Source of the DNA: Synura sp. LO234KE
Lineage: Eukaryota; Sar; Synurophyceae; Synurales; Mallomonadaceae
Reading direction: 5' to 3'
DNA: 29,694 nucleotides
Assembly (NCBI GenBank): GCA_015143735.1
Contig: VKHC01000014.1
Coordinates: forward strand, 1 to 29,694
Shown here: positions 10,726-20,693 of the stretch, in pieces
How the letters are laid out: each line of letters begins with the position of its first letter
Numbering within the stretch: position 1 is the first letter of the stretch
Position numbers and translations under genes: made by a program
The notes under the pieces: model-generated
Database searches by the model: none
What the model was told of the DNA's origin: nothing
Seen by the model: only the letters and a program-made list of their open reading frames with translations

Positions 10726-12325
10726 CTATTCCCTTTCCAGATATTGCGCTGTCCATGTCTTGATCTGCGACCGAAGGTTGTGGTTTGAGATGATCTTAGT
10801 CATCGACAGGCGTTCGTTTGTCATGGGACTTGTCTGATGCACGCGCAGCCACTGCTCTATTGCATGTCGCTCGTACGAGTGTCCGTCCGCGCAGACGACT
10901 GGATCCACCATCACCTAATACAACAATGCAAAGAGGATCCGTGACAAGAAAGAAGTAGAGCAAGGAGTTAGAAATGGGAGGAGTGTAGTATCGAATAGAC
11001 CAAAGGCTCCACACGACATCGAGTTATAAAAGTCATATAAAAGTTATGGCATGGATCGGATTGGGCACCTCTTGAGTGATGGGACAAAAAAAGTTCGGAG
11101 GACAATTGGAGGTTCCATTTGCAGACGCTGTCCCATTTTCAAATTCGCTCCCTTCCTTCTTGCTGGACGGTTCGGCAGAACTAGTCTTGGAAGAATGACT
11201 GCGACTGGAAGCGGTCCTCGGAACATCTCTAGCTTCCCCGTGGAATCCGGGAGGCGGCAGAACGTTTACAGGTTTATGTGTCGTCGGAGTCAGCGAGTCA
11301 CAAGAGAGCAGCTTCATAGACTTCAGTGTAACCGCCGCCCCCCATACAGCCTCCAGGATCTAGAGTGTGCAGCTCTGGGAATGAGATACGAATGAATATT
11401 TGTATGGCTATAGAATCTTACTTGCGTAGATACCACTTCCATCGCATCAATGTCTTGAGTTCTAGATTCCAAAAGAGCGGTTGTCAATTCCAAAAATTTA
11501 AAATTGTTGAAACGCCGGGTAGGAATCCTTTGGTGAAAGTTTCTTAAGTTTTCCCACGGCCCATCTCCAACTCCTAAGACTACGATATACAACGGGTAGT
11601 TGGAAGCATAGACTATAGCTTCCATCGTCTCGCTTTCGTTAGTAACTTGTCCATCTGCGATGATAAGCAAAAGATGGAGCGCACCACGCTCGTAAACACT
11701 TTCTACAGATTTATAAATGATTGGCGCGAAGGAGGTGGGACCACCCAGTTGGATGGATTCTGTTACTAGCCTATAATATTCAAGAATTTGATTGGTCGAA
11801 CACAAGTAAATCTCTTTCGAAGATGTAAATCGAAATACATCTTTATCTCTAGTTCTGGCACAACCAAACCCATAAGCAGAAATCCTTTTATTGTTGTTCG
11901 AGTCACTGCGGTACAATTTTGAGACAACCTTTAATGCTCGCTGGTATGGGTTTGATATATGTCCAGACAGGAAATGTAAGCTGCGATTGTGAAAACTCAG
12001 CTTGCCACTCCAATTATTACTAGAAGTATAGTCTATTCCAATAACTAAGTTCAAGTCGACTCCAAGAGAAACAAGCCTTCTCTCTATAGCAATAGAGCTG
12101 ATTAAAAAAGTTATCTACTTTAAGCCGGGTAACAATTTGTACTGAGTGACCATACCTTATTTGTGACTTTGGAAAAGTGTGTTCTTCTTCAGTATGGTTC
12201 GTAGATTTACGATAAGTGGAATAAAATATTCGAGGTAAGAGCCAAGCCACCAGTAAGATCGAAACCAGAAGATAGAGAGATGGCACGAGTAGACGAAGTA
12301 AGAAATTCTCGTTCATAATTGACAT
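10726..12325 (-). CDS. Membrane-anchored copine-like vWA + U-box protein (putative E3 ubiquitin ligase)
   Basis: Exons 12325-12156, 12097-11422, 11359-11069 and 10914-10726 give 441 aa with consistent phases (introns 58, 62 and 154 nt). Residues 8-35 form a strong hydrophobic segment (LLRLLVPSLYLLVSILLVAW), probably a signal anchor. Residues about 60-280 are a vWA domain of the copine/RGLG class: NLVIGIDYTSSN gives a D-x-T-x-S metal site, with GPTSFAPIIY, LLIIADGQVTNES and VVLGVGDGPWENL following. A Ser/Pro-rich linker (about 285-370) leads to a complete U-box (372-436): FFCPITQEVMVDPVVCADGH, SYERHAIEQWL, TSPMTNERL. Plant RGLG ligases pair the same vWA domain with a RING finger; here a U-box takes that place. 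By family logic it would recruit an E2 and ubiquitinate membrane-proximal targets. Two ATGs (12325 and 12316) are possible; the first was chosen. Confidence 0.9.
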
Positions 12326-13410
12326 CGAAAAACGATCGCTGAAATTTTTATTTGACGAAAAAAAACTAGTGATATTTAACGGTCACAAACTAGTGATTTT
12401 GAATGGCGATTTCCCCCTCACTGCAAGTGACCCTCCGACGAGCTGGAGGCTGTTTGGAGGGTCACTTAAAAAAAAATGAAATTTTTTCGTCTATGCCGAA
12501 GGCATCAGTGCGGGGGTTCCCTTATGTCGAGATTTCCCAATGGCTTCATGTCGAGATGGCGACCACGTCATTATTTTGGACGTGGTTATGTACTTAACTG
12601 CCAAAATTACTTAAGTAAACGAAATGACTTCAACGGGAGAACTTTTTAATTTACTCCAGAAAATAATATTTGATCCAAGCAACGCGACGCTGATCACGCG
12701 ATACCACTTTTGTACATTGTGTACGTATGACGCACCACCATACGACCTAAAACCCAGAGAAAAAATGAAATCAAAGTAGATAAGGAATCAATACGCTCTT
12801 ATGAAAAGGCCAACAAATCCTGTTAGCTAGCTAATTGCAGGCACTGATCGGCATCAATATCCTCTTGATCAATACAAGACAACGCCCCCCGCCCCCGATT
12901 CATTCTCAACTAGTCCTCATGCATACGACCGATTCGAGGGAAATAACTCCTCACCATAAAGAGTGGTGTTTGTCATCATAGTAAGAGATATAACCTACTT
13001 AGTGGTGTTATTTCGTGCGTCCTCTTTGTTCTTGGGGGAGGGACGAGGCGAGCAGGCAGCAGCCAAAGGCAGTCCTTTACTTTCTGCGATACTCCTAATG
13101 ATGGAAGTGCTTCTCTATTACCAGTAAATTCTAAGTAGGCATCAACTCCTTGTGAATGAATCATCTATTTGTTTTCCTGCTGGAGGTGGTGGGCAACTTC
13201 TAGGTTGTTGACATGATATACTCCGGTGCGTAAAAGGTTAGCCTCATCGCCTAATATTACTTTAAATGCACCTTTATCACGCGTTCCTCATTCATAAAAC
13301 TCTGAACCGCTGCTTGCTACATCGCTCTTCTAGGCACTTCAAGTGGTACGGTAACGGAATACTTGAAGGCACTATATACTGCATGGCCTACGACACCCAA
13401 GACTACACTT
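12326..13410. other. Intergenic region, one 12-bp inverted repeat, no gene recognised
   Basis: Apart from the inverted repeat at 12425-12467 there is no supported feature. A 62-codon minus-strand frame at 12976-13164 starts with ATG but has no recognised family; it could be an isolated small ORF or a missed 3' exon. The left end is the 5' side of the U-box gene and the right end is the 3' side of the WDR31-like gene. Confidence 0.35.
12425..12467. repeat. Perfect 12-bp inverted repeat followed by A-run
   Basis: AAGTGACCCTCC (12425-12436) is the exact reverse complement of GGAGGGTCACTT (12456-12467), with a 19-nt spacer, and is followed immediately by nine A. It could form a stable hairpin or be the termini of a tiny palindromic element. 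Confidence 0.7.
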
Positions 13411-14860
13411 CTACGATTCCTCTGGAGGCGCGGACTCACCGTCACCGATCTCTGCATATGACGCTGTCACAAGCTCGACAGACAACATGTCGTTATCATC
13501 ACCAACTTCGAGTTTCTTTGGCTGTAATTTGGGATTATCAGTTCCAGATGCACATCCTCCTGCGCCGTCTATGTCAATAGAAGTTTCCTTTGCACGGCTG
13601 GCTTCCCTCAGTTTACTTAAGCTGCAAGTCGCGAAGGTTAAGGAGCCGTAGAAGCTCGTCAAGACCAATCGGATATTTTCTCTATCCCCTGGACCTGCAT
13701 AAGCCACTGCACAGTCGGTATATTGCATCCGCTGTGTCTTGTGCCACCCGACGCGACATCCCAGGTTAGTGTCCCACAGAGCGACGCTCCCGTCCTTGCA
13801 GACAGAGACAACATGCGATGCGCCCAAGCACTTCACCGCTTTCACATCCTGGGTGTGACCAGTCAGTGTGTGCACTACCACGGGTTTCCTCAGGTCCCAT
13901 ATCTTCACTTCGCACCCGGTGGAGTTGAAGCCTTTGCAGCCTGTGGAGAGTGTGTGTCCATCCGGACCCAGATCAATAGACAACGGGAAATATATGTAGC
14001 CCGAGAGTTGTACAACGGGTTGTCTGGAGTATTCCCTCGCGTCCCAAACTCGGACGCATAAGTCTTCACTTCCCTATTTTAAAACAATTATAAACTGATA
14101 TCCTCATCAAATTAAGAATAAAGCATTGCCTGGTACAGTAATGATCCGGTGGAATCCACTTGTAGTGATGTAACAACGTTTCGCGGAGCTCGAAAAGCAT
14201 GCTGGCATATGCCGGCTTCCATGTCCCAGCATTTAACTGAGTAGTCCCTGCTTCCAGTATAGAGGGTTTGACCTCCAGGCGCAGAGTCAAGAGCCGTAAT
14301 ATTTAAAGTGTGACAATCTTTAATACTACGGACGCAAACTTGAGCATCGACGTCCCACTTAATCACAGCGTTAGATGGGTGTAAGTGAATAAGTACTAAA
14401 ATTTATACCAGTTTTGTGTCCAAATCTCGAGAACAACTCCACACTAGATTACGCTCAGACCTCGCTGATACTACTCTATTGACCGCCCTCTCATGACCAC
14501 GATGATATTTCACGTTTGAGGGGGTCCCACTTCGCACTATAGTAGACCAATTGAACGACCCCATCGTCTGGAAGAATATGGTGAAATATTAGACGCCAGA
14601 TAAATCAAAATAAATTTGATTCCGAAATGTGTTGTTACCTTATCTTCACTTGCAGTGCAAAACAATTCAGAATTAATACTGGGAAATATGTTTTAAAATG
14701 AGCTGAGTAAAGAAGAGAAACTATCATCAATTTGAAACCTGGCTACGGAGTTAACAGCTGATTTGTGGATGCAATCTTGATATGACACTTGTGCATCATA
14801 ATTTGGAGATTCTGTTACCAGAATATCTCTTGATTTGTGCTTAAACAACTTATTGCCCAT
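13411..14860 (-). CDS. WDR31: WDR31-like WD40 repeat protein with N-myristoylation signal
   Basis: Exons 14860-14739, 14678-14639, 14567-14409, 14357-14130 and 14073-13411 give 403 aa. The N-terminus MGNKLFKHKS resembles the start of WDR31 and carries a Gly2 myristoylation context. WD repeats follow in WDR31 order: NSELFCTASEDKT, RGHERAVNRVV with SCSRDLDTKLWD, DSAPGGQTLYTGSRDYSVKC with RNVVTSLQV, SEDLCVRVWD, STGCEVKIWDLRKPVV and SVCKDGSVALWDT. WDR31 is reported as a ciliary regulator, so a role at a flagellum is a family-based inference. Intron 4 (14129-14074) uses a CAG|GCAATG donor, the only choice that keeps the repeat intact, and so looks like a GC-AG intron. The C-terminal 90 residues are acidic and not conserved. 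The start lies 60 bp from the divergent CaM-KMT start. Confidence 0.88.
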
Positions 14861-14920
14861 ATTTCATAATGTAACTTTAAGTTTTTCAACAGCGAGCAAT
14901 TCGAGCACCAATTTTAACAT
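14861..14920. promoter_or_regulatory. 60-bp bidirectional spacer between WDR31-like and CaM-KMT starts
   Basis: Only 60 bp lie between the start codons of two divergent genes, so the core promoters must overlap each other or the 5' UTRs must be very short. No named element was recognised. The regulatory role is inferred from position. Confidence 0.45.
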
Positions 14921-16722
14921 ATGTCGAAATGGGCGTTGTTGAAATCAGCTCTGCAGGGAAAATACGACGCTACTTCGTTATCATCAATCCATAGGCATGA
15001 TGGGTACAAAATTTTCCTCAGGTGAATCAAAATCATCGTAATATTTGGTCTGTTGAAGTTTTTATGTATGTAGAACTCGACTATATTGGGGTTGGTCATT
15101 TCACATGGAAATCGGATTATTGTCAAACTTTGATTCATTCTTTGGGTATTTTGGCGATTTGATGAGAATTATAGATTGTAATGAAGTAACTGTGTATATG
15201 GAGGCCTTTGGAGGAGCGATATCCAACTTTATGGAAATAGTTCACGTAAGGTTTCATTCACTGGATACCAATCGTCTGAAGGACACCAAATTTTCAGTTA
15301 AGCCAAAGGCTCTCTATATTAGAGATTGTTTGGGTAAAATTTCAAGTTGACTTGATAAAATGAATCTATTTGACTCCGTTATTAAATCAGGTACGATCAA
15401 CATTCAGACACATATGGTGCATGGCAAAAATATTTAACTCTGGTTTCACACCTCACTCGAAAGAAAACGAGTTTTGGTCCTACAAAATCTATTGTAATCA
15501 TTCCACACGGCACGTATACACCCGTGAGAAACCAAGGGAACATAATAGGAAGATATCTCCCGAAGCGCTCCTGTCGCATATTCATCACGGCGTGGACAAT
15601 ACTGGCTTAGTACGCGTATGGACGTCAGAACAGATCCTACTGCATGTGATGCTGCGGAGGGACCCGGAGAGACTGCGTCACAAGTACGTGTTTTGGTTGC
15701 TTGGGTTATGTAGTGCTTTAGGTACCTGGTTGATGATATAGTTCAAATCATAACTATTCGATAATTTTGATGCAGATGGCAGCAAAATATGGTCACTGTT
15801 TTAATACTTTTCATTTTCATTTCCGAAGGGCTGTGCTGGAGCTCGGAGGTGGTATGACTGCCTTATGTGGGCTAGGAATTGCAGCGGCTCTGAAATGTGC
15901 GGCGGTAGTGTTGACGGACGGACATATGGATTGTGTTCGTAATCAGGTGCGTGTGCTGAGAGATTTACAGAGTAAAGCAAGCGCTTGACTGCATCCGCTG
16001 CGATTGATTCAAAATCGTCACATGCATCCAGCGTGCACGTCCACTTGTCCAATAACAGTACTCATCCAGATTTGCAGTTGCTGACTCCCATATGTGCGGA
16101 CGCAGGAAATATGTATCCGTATGAACCAACAGAAGTCTTCCTTTCTCACCCCCGAGGTACTCGCGAGACAACTCTTATGGCGACGCGGTGACCCGGACCG
16201 GCAGTTACAGGGCATCCTGGAGTGTCTACCAGTTAGAAGTGTGCAGTCTCCGACGACCATCGAATCCGAGGCGTCTCGGTCTTCCGCTGCGAGGCTGTTC
16301 GACTTCATTCTCGGCGCCGATTGCTTGTTTTTCAAGGACTTCCACGACGACCTCCTGTGGGTGATACGGACCGCGTTGTCCCCCACCGGCACTGCGGTGT
16401 TCCTGCAGCCGAGACGTGGCGGCACTGTGGAGCTGTTCATAAAGAAGGCTCAGCCTTGGTTCACAACTGAGCTGATTGAAGACTACGATGATCTGGTAAT
16501 TGGGACGCTCTGGGCCCCTGCCCCTGCCCCTTTCCATTCACAGGTGAAATGTATCCCTTATCGCCTGACCTCCCACACATGTACTCTCGACTTAACCAGA
16601 TTACCTCAATGCACCGTGGGTATCTCGCGGAGTCCGGGGACTCCAAATGCTATGACCCGGACATACATTACCCTGTTCTGCTTCTGGTGACCTGGCCACT
16701 GCGGGAGGAGGGGAATGTTTAG
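14921..16722 (+). CDS. CAMKMT: Calmodulin-lysine N-methyltransferase (CaM-KMT)
   Basis: Exons 14921-15021, 15408-15683, 15829-15946, 16106-16543 and 16600-16722 give 351 aa (human enzyme about 323). Class I SAM-dependent enzymes of this family trimethylate a conserved lysine of calmodulin. Key stretches in order: KWALLKSALQGKY near the start, GVDNTGLVRVWTSEQILL (family motif DNTG..W.SE), the SAM-binding ELGGGMTALCGL, VVLTDGHMDCVRNQ, FDFILGADCLFF, AVFLQPRRGGTVELF and DIHYPVLLLVTW. The junction FHSQ|ITSM at 16543/16600 restores the frame to HYP, matching the FHSK...HYP spacing of the family. Intron 1 (386 nt) is long for this window and could hide a small exon; its acceptor is the least certain junction. 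The last two exons are clearly GC-richer than the first two. Confidence 0.9.
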
Positions 16723-17023
16723 CTCTGACTGACTGCATTATTGCAGAGAAATGCCACGAGAGGTAGTACGAAGACGGCCTTCGTCCCAGGACACCCTGAA
16801 CGCATGTGACATTCATTCATTCACATTAATTGCATATTTAAGTGGAACAAACGCTAAGTTCATCATTTATGTTACGGGAAAGCTTTTAGACATTTACGAA
16901 ACGACTTGAAGTAGATTTAAACCAAGAGAATTCTTACGACACGAACATCTCGATCGATCGAAGAATTTTAGAGCGCTTACCTGGATTATTTCACCTCTCC
17001 GTGTCGCATCAACATAACACGGC
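16723..17023. other. Intergenic, nothing recognised
   Basis: Noncoding by inspection. It lies downstream of CaM-KMT and should include its 3' UTR. No repeat or RNA gene was seen. Confidence 0.35.
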
Positions 17024-17230
17024 ATGATCCTTTCTTCTGGTCAATTAATCGTCCTCGTTGCATTCGTAATGCTCTTGTTTCTTAAAGCGGATGACAGACA
17101 GCTTCTTTCGAACCTAGTAGCTCATATCAGAAGTTACCCACGACTCCAGGAAGAAAGATCTGGCAAAAATCTCATTCATTTTGCAGAAATCATATCATTA
17201 ATTTCAGGAGCGAGTCAGCAAGAAAGATGA
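17024..17230 (+). CDS. Possible small membrane or secreted protein (68 aa)
   Basis: The ATG frame encodes 68 aa. It begins with a polar tip (MILSSGQ) and then a 15-residue hydrophobic segment (LIVLVAFVMLLFL) typical of a signal peptide or single TM helix, followed by an amphipathic polar region. No family recognised. An alternative spliced form is possible: a donor at 17120 (CTA|GTAGCT) and an acceptor TTTCAG before 17211 would keep phase and replace the tail by a short basic sequence ending near 17290. No strong support for either form; it may be a chance frame. Confidence 0.3.
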   Translation: MILSSGQLIVLVAFVMLLFLKADDRQLLSNLVAHIRSYPRLQEERSGKNLIHFAEIISLISGASQQER

Positions 17231-17329
17231 AAATAACAATCACAATCGTAGCCGGCCCGGAAGAAATCCGCACCAACACCACCCGACCTGATCAACCATT
17301 CCCCTCCCCTTGCGCCTCCGACTGTGGTG

Positions 17330-17350
17330 GTCAGCCAAAATCTGGCTGAC
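17330..17350. repeat. 7-bp perfect hairpin
   Basis: GTCAGCC (17330-17336) and GGCTGAC (17344-17350) are exact reverse complements around a 7-nt loop AAAATCT. Confidence 0.6.
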
Positions 17351-17544
17351 GAGTAGCCAGCCCTTCCGGGTGAATGGACCCGAGTAAAAATATGATTTAT
17401 GACCTTCTCAGATGATCCTCATTTTGATTCCGGAGCCCGTGCTAGGAGCCTGTAAATATGTGGTGGTGAATGACGTAACTAAGGTCAGCCACAAGACTTG
17501 CAGTAACTGCTACAAGTCTACATGAGAAGAATGATTCAGCCTAT

Positions 17545-17578
17545 ATAGGAATATAAGAATTGCGATTTATATTCCTAT
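17545..17578. repeat. 12-bp perfect hairpin
   Basis: ATAGGAATATAA (17545-17556) is the exact reverse complement of TTATATTCCTAT (17567-17578), with a 10-nt loop. It is another member of the set of perfect palindromes in noncoding parts of this window. Confidence 0.7.
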
Positions 17579-18264
17579 TGTTGGGCTAGGCCATGGTCAT
17601 GCGATGACTACTGGGCTTGTTTACTCCGCGAACTAATTAAGTTAATAGACAGCAAAAGCAACTAGTACTGAACAAATCGGATGTTCGGACCCCTTAGTAG
17701 CTCAGAGGTAAAGTTGACCCTGATCCTAGAATAACTTCTTTGATTCGTAGATCAAAGTATCCTTCTTATATCCTTCTGCGTGGGTTAATGCTTTCCTGCT
17801 TTTTTTAGCTCTTTCTCCGTGGCATAGTTGGAACGAACACACGCATTTTGGAAAGGTAAAGGGACAGTTTTTTGTTGCTAATCCAAATCATCAATAAGAA
17901 ACATGGTAAAGTCAATCGACTAATAAGAAAAGCTAGCTGTTTGGTGCGTGGAGGGGAGTTCTCGCTTGATATTGAGCGCGACGGCTAATTCTCTGAATGA
18001 CTAAGATTAATAAGATTGTACCTTACACTAGCTTCCTTTTGATCGTAATTTTGGCTGAGAGATGCTAATATTATGTGCAACGCTTGATATGCGCGAATGC
18101 GCTGGGCGGTGCTGTTTAAGATTTAAAAGCATGAAAACATGTTGAAGTATGTATATTAAATTTTTAATTTTTAGAATTTATTCTGAAACGGCTCCAACAA
18201 CGCGCATGGTTACAACTTCCATTCTTCAATCTCTTTCGTTTACTAATCCCAGTTATCCTTAATA

Positions 18265-18296
18265 TTCTTAAGAAATTTTTAAGATATTCTTAAGAA
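18265..18296. repeat. Duplicated TTCTTAAGAA palindrome
   Basis: The 10-bp palindrome TTCTTAAGAA occurs at 18265-18274 and again at 18287-18296 in an AT-rich context, a short tandem duplication with a 22-bp period. Confidence 0.6.
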
Positions 18297-18353
18297 AATT
18301 GAAAGCATTGCGCTTTATTCGATCACCGAAACAATAATTTGGCTTCGCCGACA

Positions 18354-20563
18354 TCAATCGGAGTCCAAGGAGAAGTCATCATCATCGTCGCTCTTCTCGT
18401 CACGGTACTTGACCGCCTCGCATGCTGGAGAGTTAGCACACTCTTTTCCTTCACGAGGTACCGGAGCTTGGTTGCCTATCGCCTTCTTAAGACCCACGCC
18501 ACTTACAGCCACATCGCTCTTTCCAATGCAACCAAGACTGACAGCTAAACGTATCGAAGTGTCTGCGGCTTTACGATGATCTTTGTCCGCGGTCACCGAC
18601 ACAGGTATAGCAGATAGCACATCTTTAACCACCCCGCCCTTATTCTTATTATTTCCATTTCGCGGGCGTTTCACAGCTACACCCTGTCTCTTGCCTTCAA
18701 TTTGTAATTCTGTATTTTTCTCATCACGAACGACTTTTGCTCGCTGGTTAAGTTTAATAGGAACTTTTATCGCGGACTTATTGGGTACATGGCCATGAGA
18801 ACCTCCTGCGTCACATTCAATAGCTTGTTTAGAATGAATAGAGCTTGACCCTAATACAGGAGACGCGCCTCCCCTAGTTCCCAAATTGAACTTCTTCTTT
18901 GGCACCAGACTGACTGCGGAGATCGAAATCCGGTTGGGGAGTAGATTCAATGAAGCCCTAGATGATTCGATTTCATAATAATCTTGGTGCCCGTCATCTG
19001 ACATATCATCTTGTTGTGGTGAATGATCACTTTCCGAAATAGGCTCTGGTCTGAGTGGAAACAAGCTTGGGCGCGGAACATTGTCTCGCAGTTCGGCAGC
19101 AGAGTAGAACCGTTTCTTTAAGTGCTCCATTCCGAGAGTGTTGTGGCCGCCACCACGCCCTATCTCACTCTGTCCGATCATATCTGATAGTGGAGGATTT
19201 AAAGCGCTTGTAAGGTCCTTCTCGGGTTTCCTAGAGGAAGGATGGATTGAGACCGATATGAGGAAGGGCGCTCGCTCCAGCGATGCGATTATGTCCTGTG
19301 TCATGGCGTTCGCTTCGCGTCGAGTGCGACCGGGTACTTCGTAGACACCACTGACGGATTAATTGAAGAAGAACATTTATATTTTGAAAAGTCTTTATTC
19401 AGATGTGAAAAGAAACAAAATGCGTGATCCACGTGTACCTTACGACCACACCAGCAGGAATTATCCTTGGTCCAGCTTGAGTTTGGACCTGCACTTTATC
19501 TAACAGTAGGATTTTTACGCAGAATCGTAAAGATTACAAAAAATACGGCGGTAGTAAGATGGGCTATGCATGAATACCTTTATTTGAAAGCACGGCGACC
19601 CATCCATGAGCCAACATCCAATATCTCTCCCACTCCTCCTCACAGCTGGGAAGGTAAGTAGAGTACCCGCGATCGCGATTTACAAGATCGTGATGTGTGA
19701 GATACTCGACGGTAAATTCGTTTGACGAAGATAGCAGGTATACATTTTCGTTGGTAATTAAATTGACGCCTTGTCTCGGTCCGGATATCGCGTTGGGAGA
19801 GGCCTGACACCGAGTACCGCCACCATCATTATCAGTAACACCTATACCAAATTTAAATGATCTAAAACTTTCAGCAATATAAGAGCACTTCAAACCTGTA
19901 TCGTTGAAAAGATGAACTACTCTGAAGCACTTAATTTTAATACACATACAAGCAGAATCGTCTAAATATATTTGAATGTGAATTGAACCCAATTCTCTAT
20001 AAAAACTTAAGGTTTTACCTTTTAGTACCAAGCTTTCTACGGAAAAGGAGTTCAAGTAACTGATTTCAGAGAGTTGCGACGTTCGAAAATATGAATCGTA
20101 CTTCGCGAACGCTCCCGCAGCGAAAGTAAACCAACCTTCTCGAATAATCCAATCATACATCATAAACGAGAAATAATGATGCCTATGACGGTCGCTTCCA
20201 ATGTGGTCCTCTTCGAACAGTATATCTACGGTAACCAAGCAATTAAATTTGATCACATCGGCTTCTGGGAAAATTTCGTCTGAAAGCACAATTATATCAG
20301 TGGCGCTAAGTGGATATACTTTGTGCCCTTGTTTTATCAAATATCTGGCGACCTTCCAAATATAGCATTCAATTATAATTTTTAGATCACAAACGAACTT
20401 AAATTTTACAGTTCAAATATCTCACTATATATGACGATATTTCTTCTACATCTCCCGTGATTCTGCAAACACGTAATAAGCTGGAATAATCCTGAGAAAA
20501 ATCAAGGAGGTTAAACTTTTCGTTGGAAAGAGATAGCTGCAATAAACAGGACACATCCTCCAT
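18354..20563 (-). CDS. Uncharacterised protein, folded N-terminal half and disordered C-terminal half (656 aa)
   Basis: Exons 20563-20426, 20352-19578, 19499-19439 and 19350-18354 join in phase to give 656 aa. No family was recognised. Residues 1-330 look folded: alternating hydrophobic and aromatic stretches such as MEDVSCLLQLSLSNEKFNLL, FSFMMYDWIIREGWFTFAAG and EEEWERYWMLAHGWVAVLS, with no TM helix. From about residue 370 the protein is polar, with basic patches (KRPRNGNNKNK, LKKRF) and an acidic tail (SDDDDDFSLDSD), suggesting a disordered nuclear or scaffold protein. The junctions around the 61-nt exon 3 are inferred; if they are wrong this could be two genes, a 308-aa protein ending at 19564 and a 316-aa protein starting at the ATG at 19304. 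The start is 130 bp from the divergent ABCG start. Confidence 0.6.
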
Positions 20564-20693
20564 TTGGAATATCAAAGTGAAGTCGCCTCGAATGAAATTA
20601 CCTGAAAGTACACTGTGGGTTAAAATTCCACGAACACTTCAACAAAAATCCAGTTATTTAGTATTTGATCTAGGGCGTGTTAGTTTTTTCAAC
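20564..20693. promoter_or_regulatory. Bidirectional spacer between 656-aa gene and ABCG gene
   Basis: 130 bp separate the two divergent start codons. The plus-strand frame of the transporter stays open through part of this spacer (from about 20523) without an ATG, so the ABCG start could only move upstream with a further exon. The promoter role is inferred from position. Confidence 0.4.

Larger units (their letters stand above)
17231..18353. other. Long intergenic region with three palindromic or repeat motifs
   Basis: No gene recognised on either strand. It holds a 7-bp perfect hairpin at 17330-17350, a 12-bp perfect hairpin at 17545-17578 and a 22-bp-spaced pair of TTCTTAAGAA palindromes at 18265-18296. 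The right end is the 3' flank of the minus-strand gene ending at 18354. Confidence 0.45.

Noticed and set aside
14408-14580. Frameshift in the WD repeat region around 14500
   Set aside because: The alternative frame (DDGVVQLVYYSAKWDPLK) looked WD-like, but the other frame (FNWSTIV..NVKYHRGHERAV) matches WDR31 and joins both neighbours in phase, so no frameshift is needed.
16544-16599. Frameshift at the 3' end of CaM-KMT
   Set aside because: Using GTAATT at 16496 as donor broke the frame; a GTGAAA donor at 16544 with a CCAG acceptor at 16599 gives FHSQ|ITSM and the conserved HYP motif with no frameshift.
18354-19304. Single-exon 316-aa protein starting at ATG 19304
   Set aside because: The frame stays open upstream to a CAG acceptor and joins in phase through exon 3 to the preceding folded region; kept only as an alternative.
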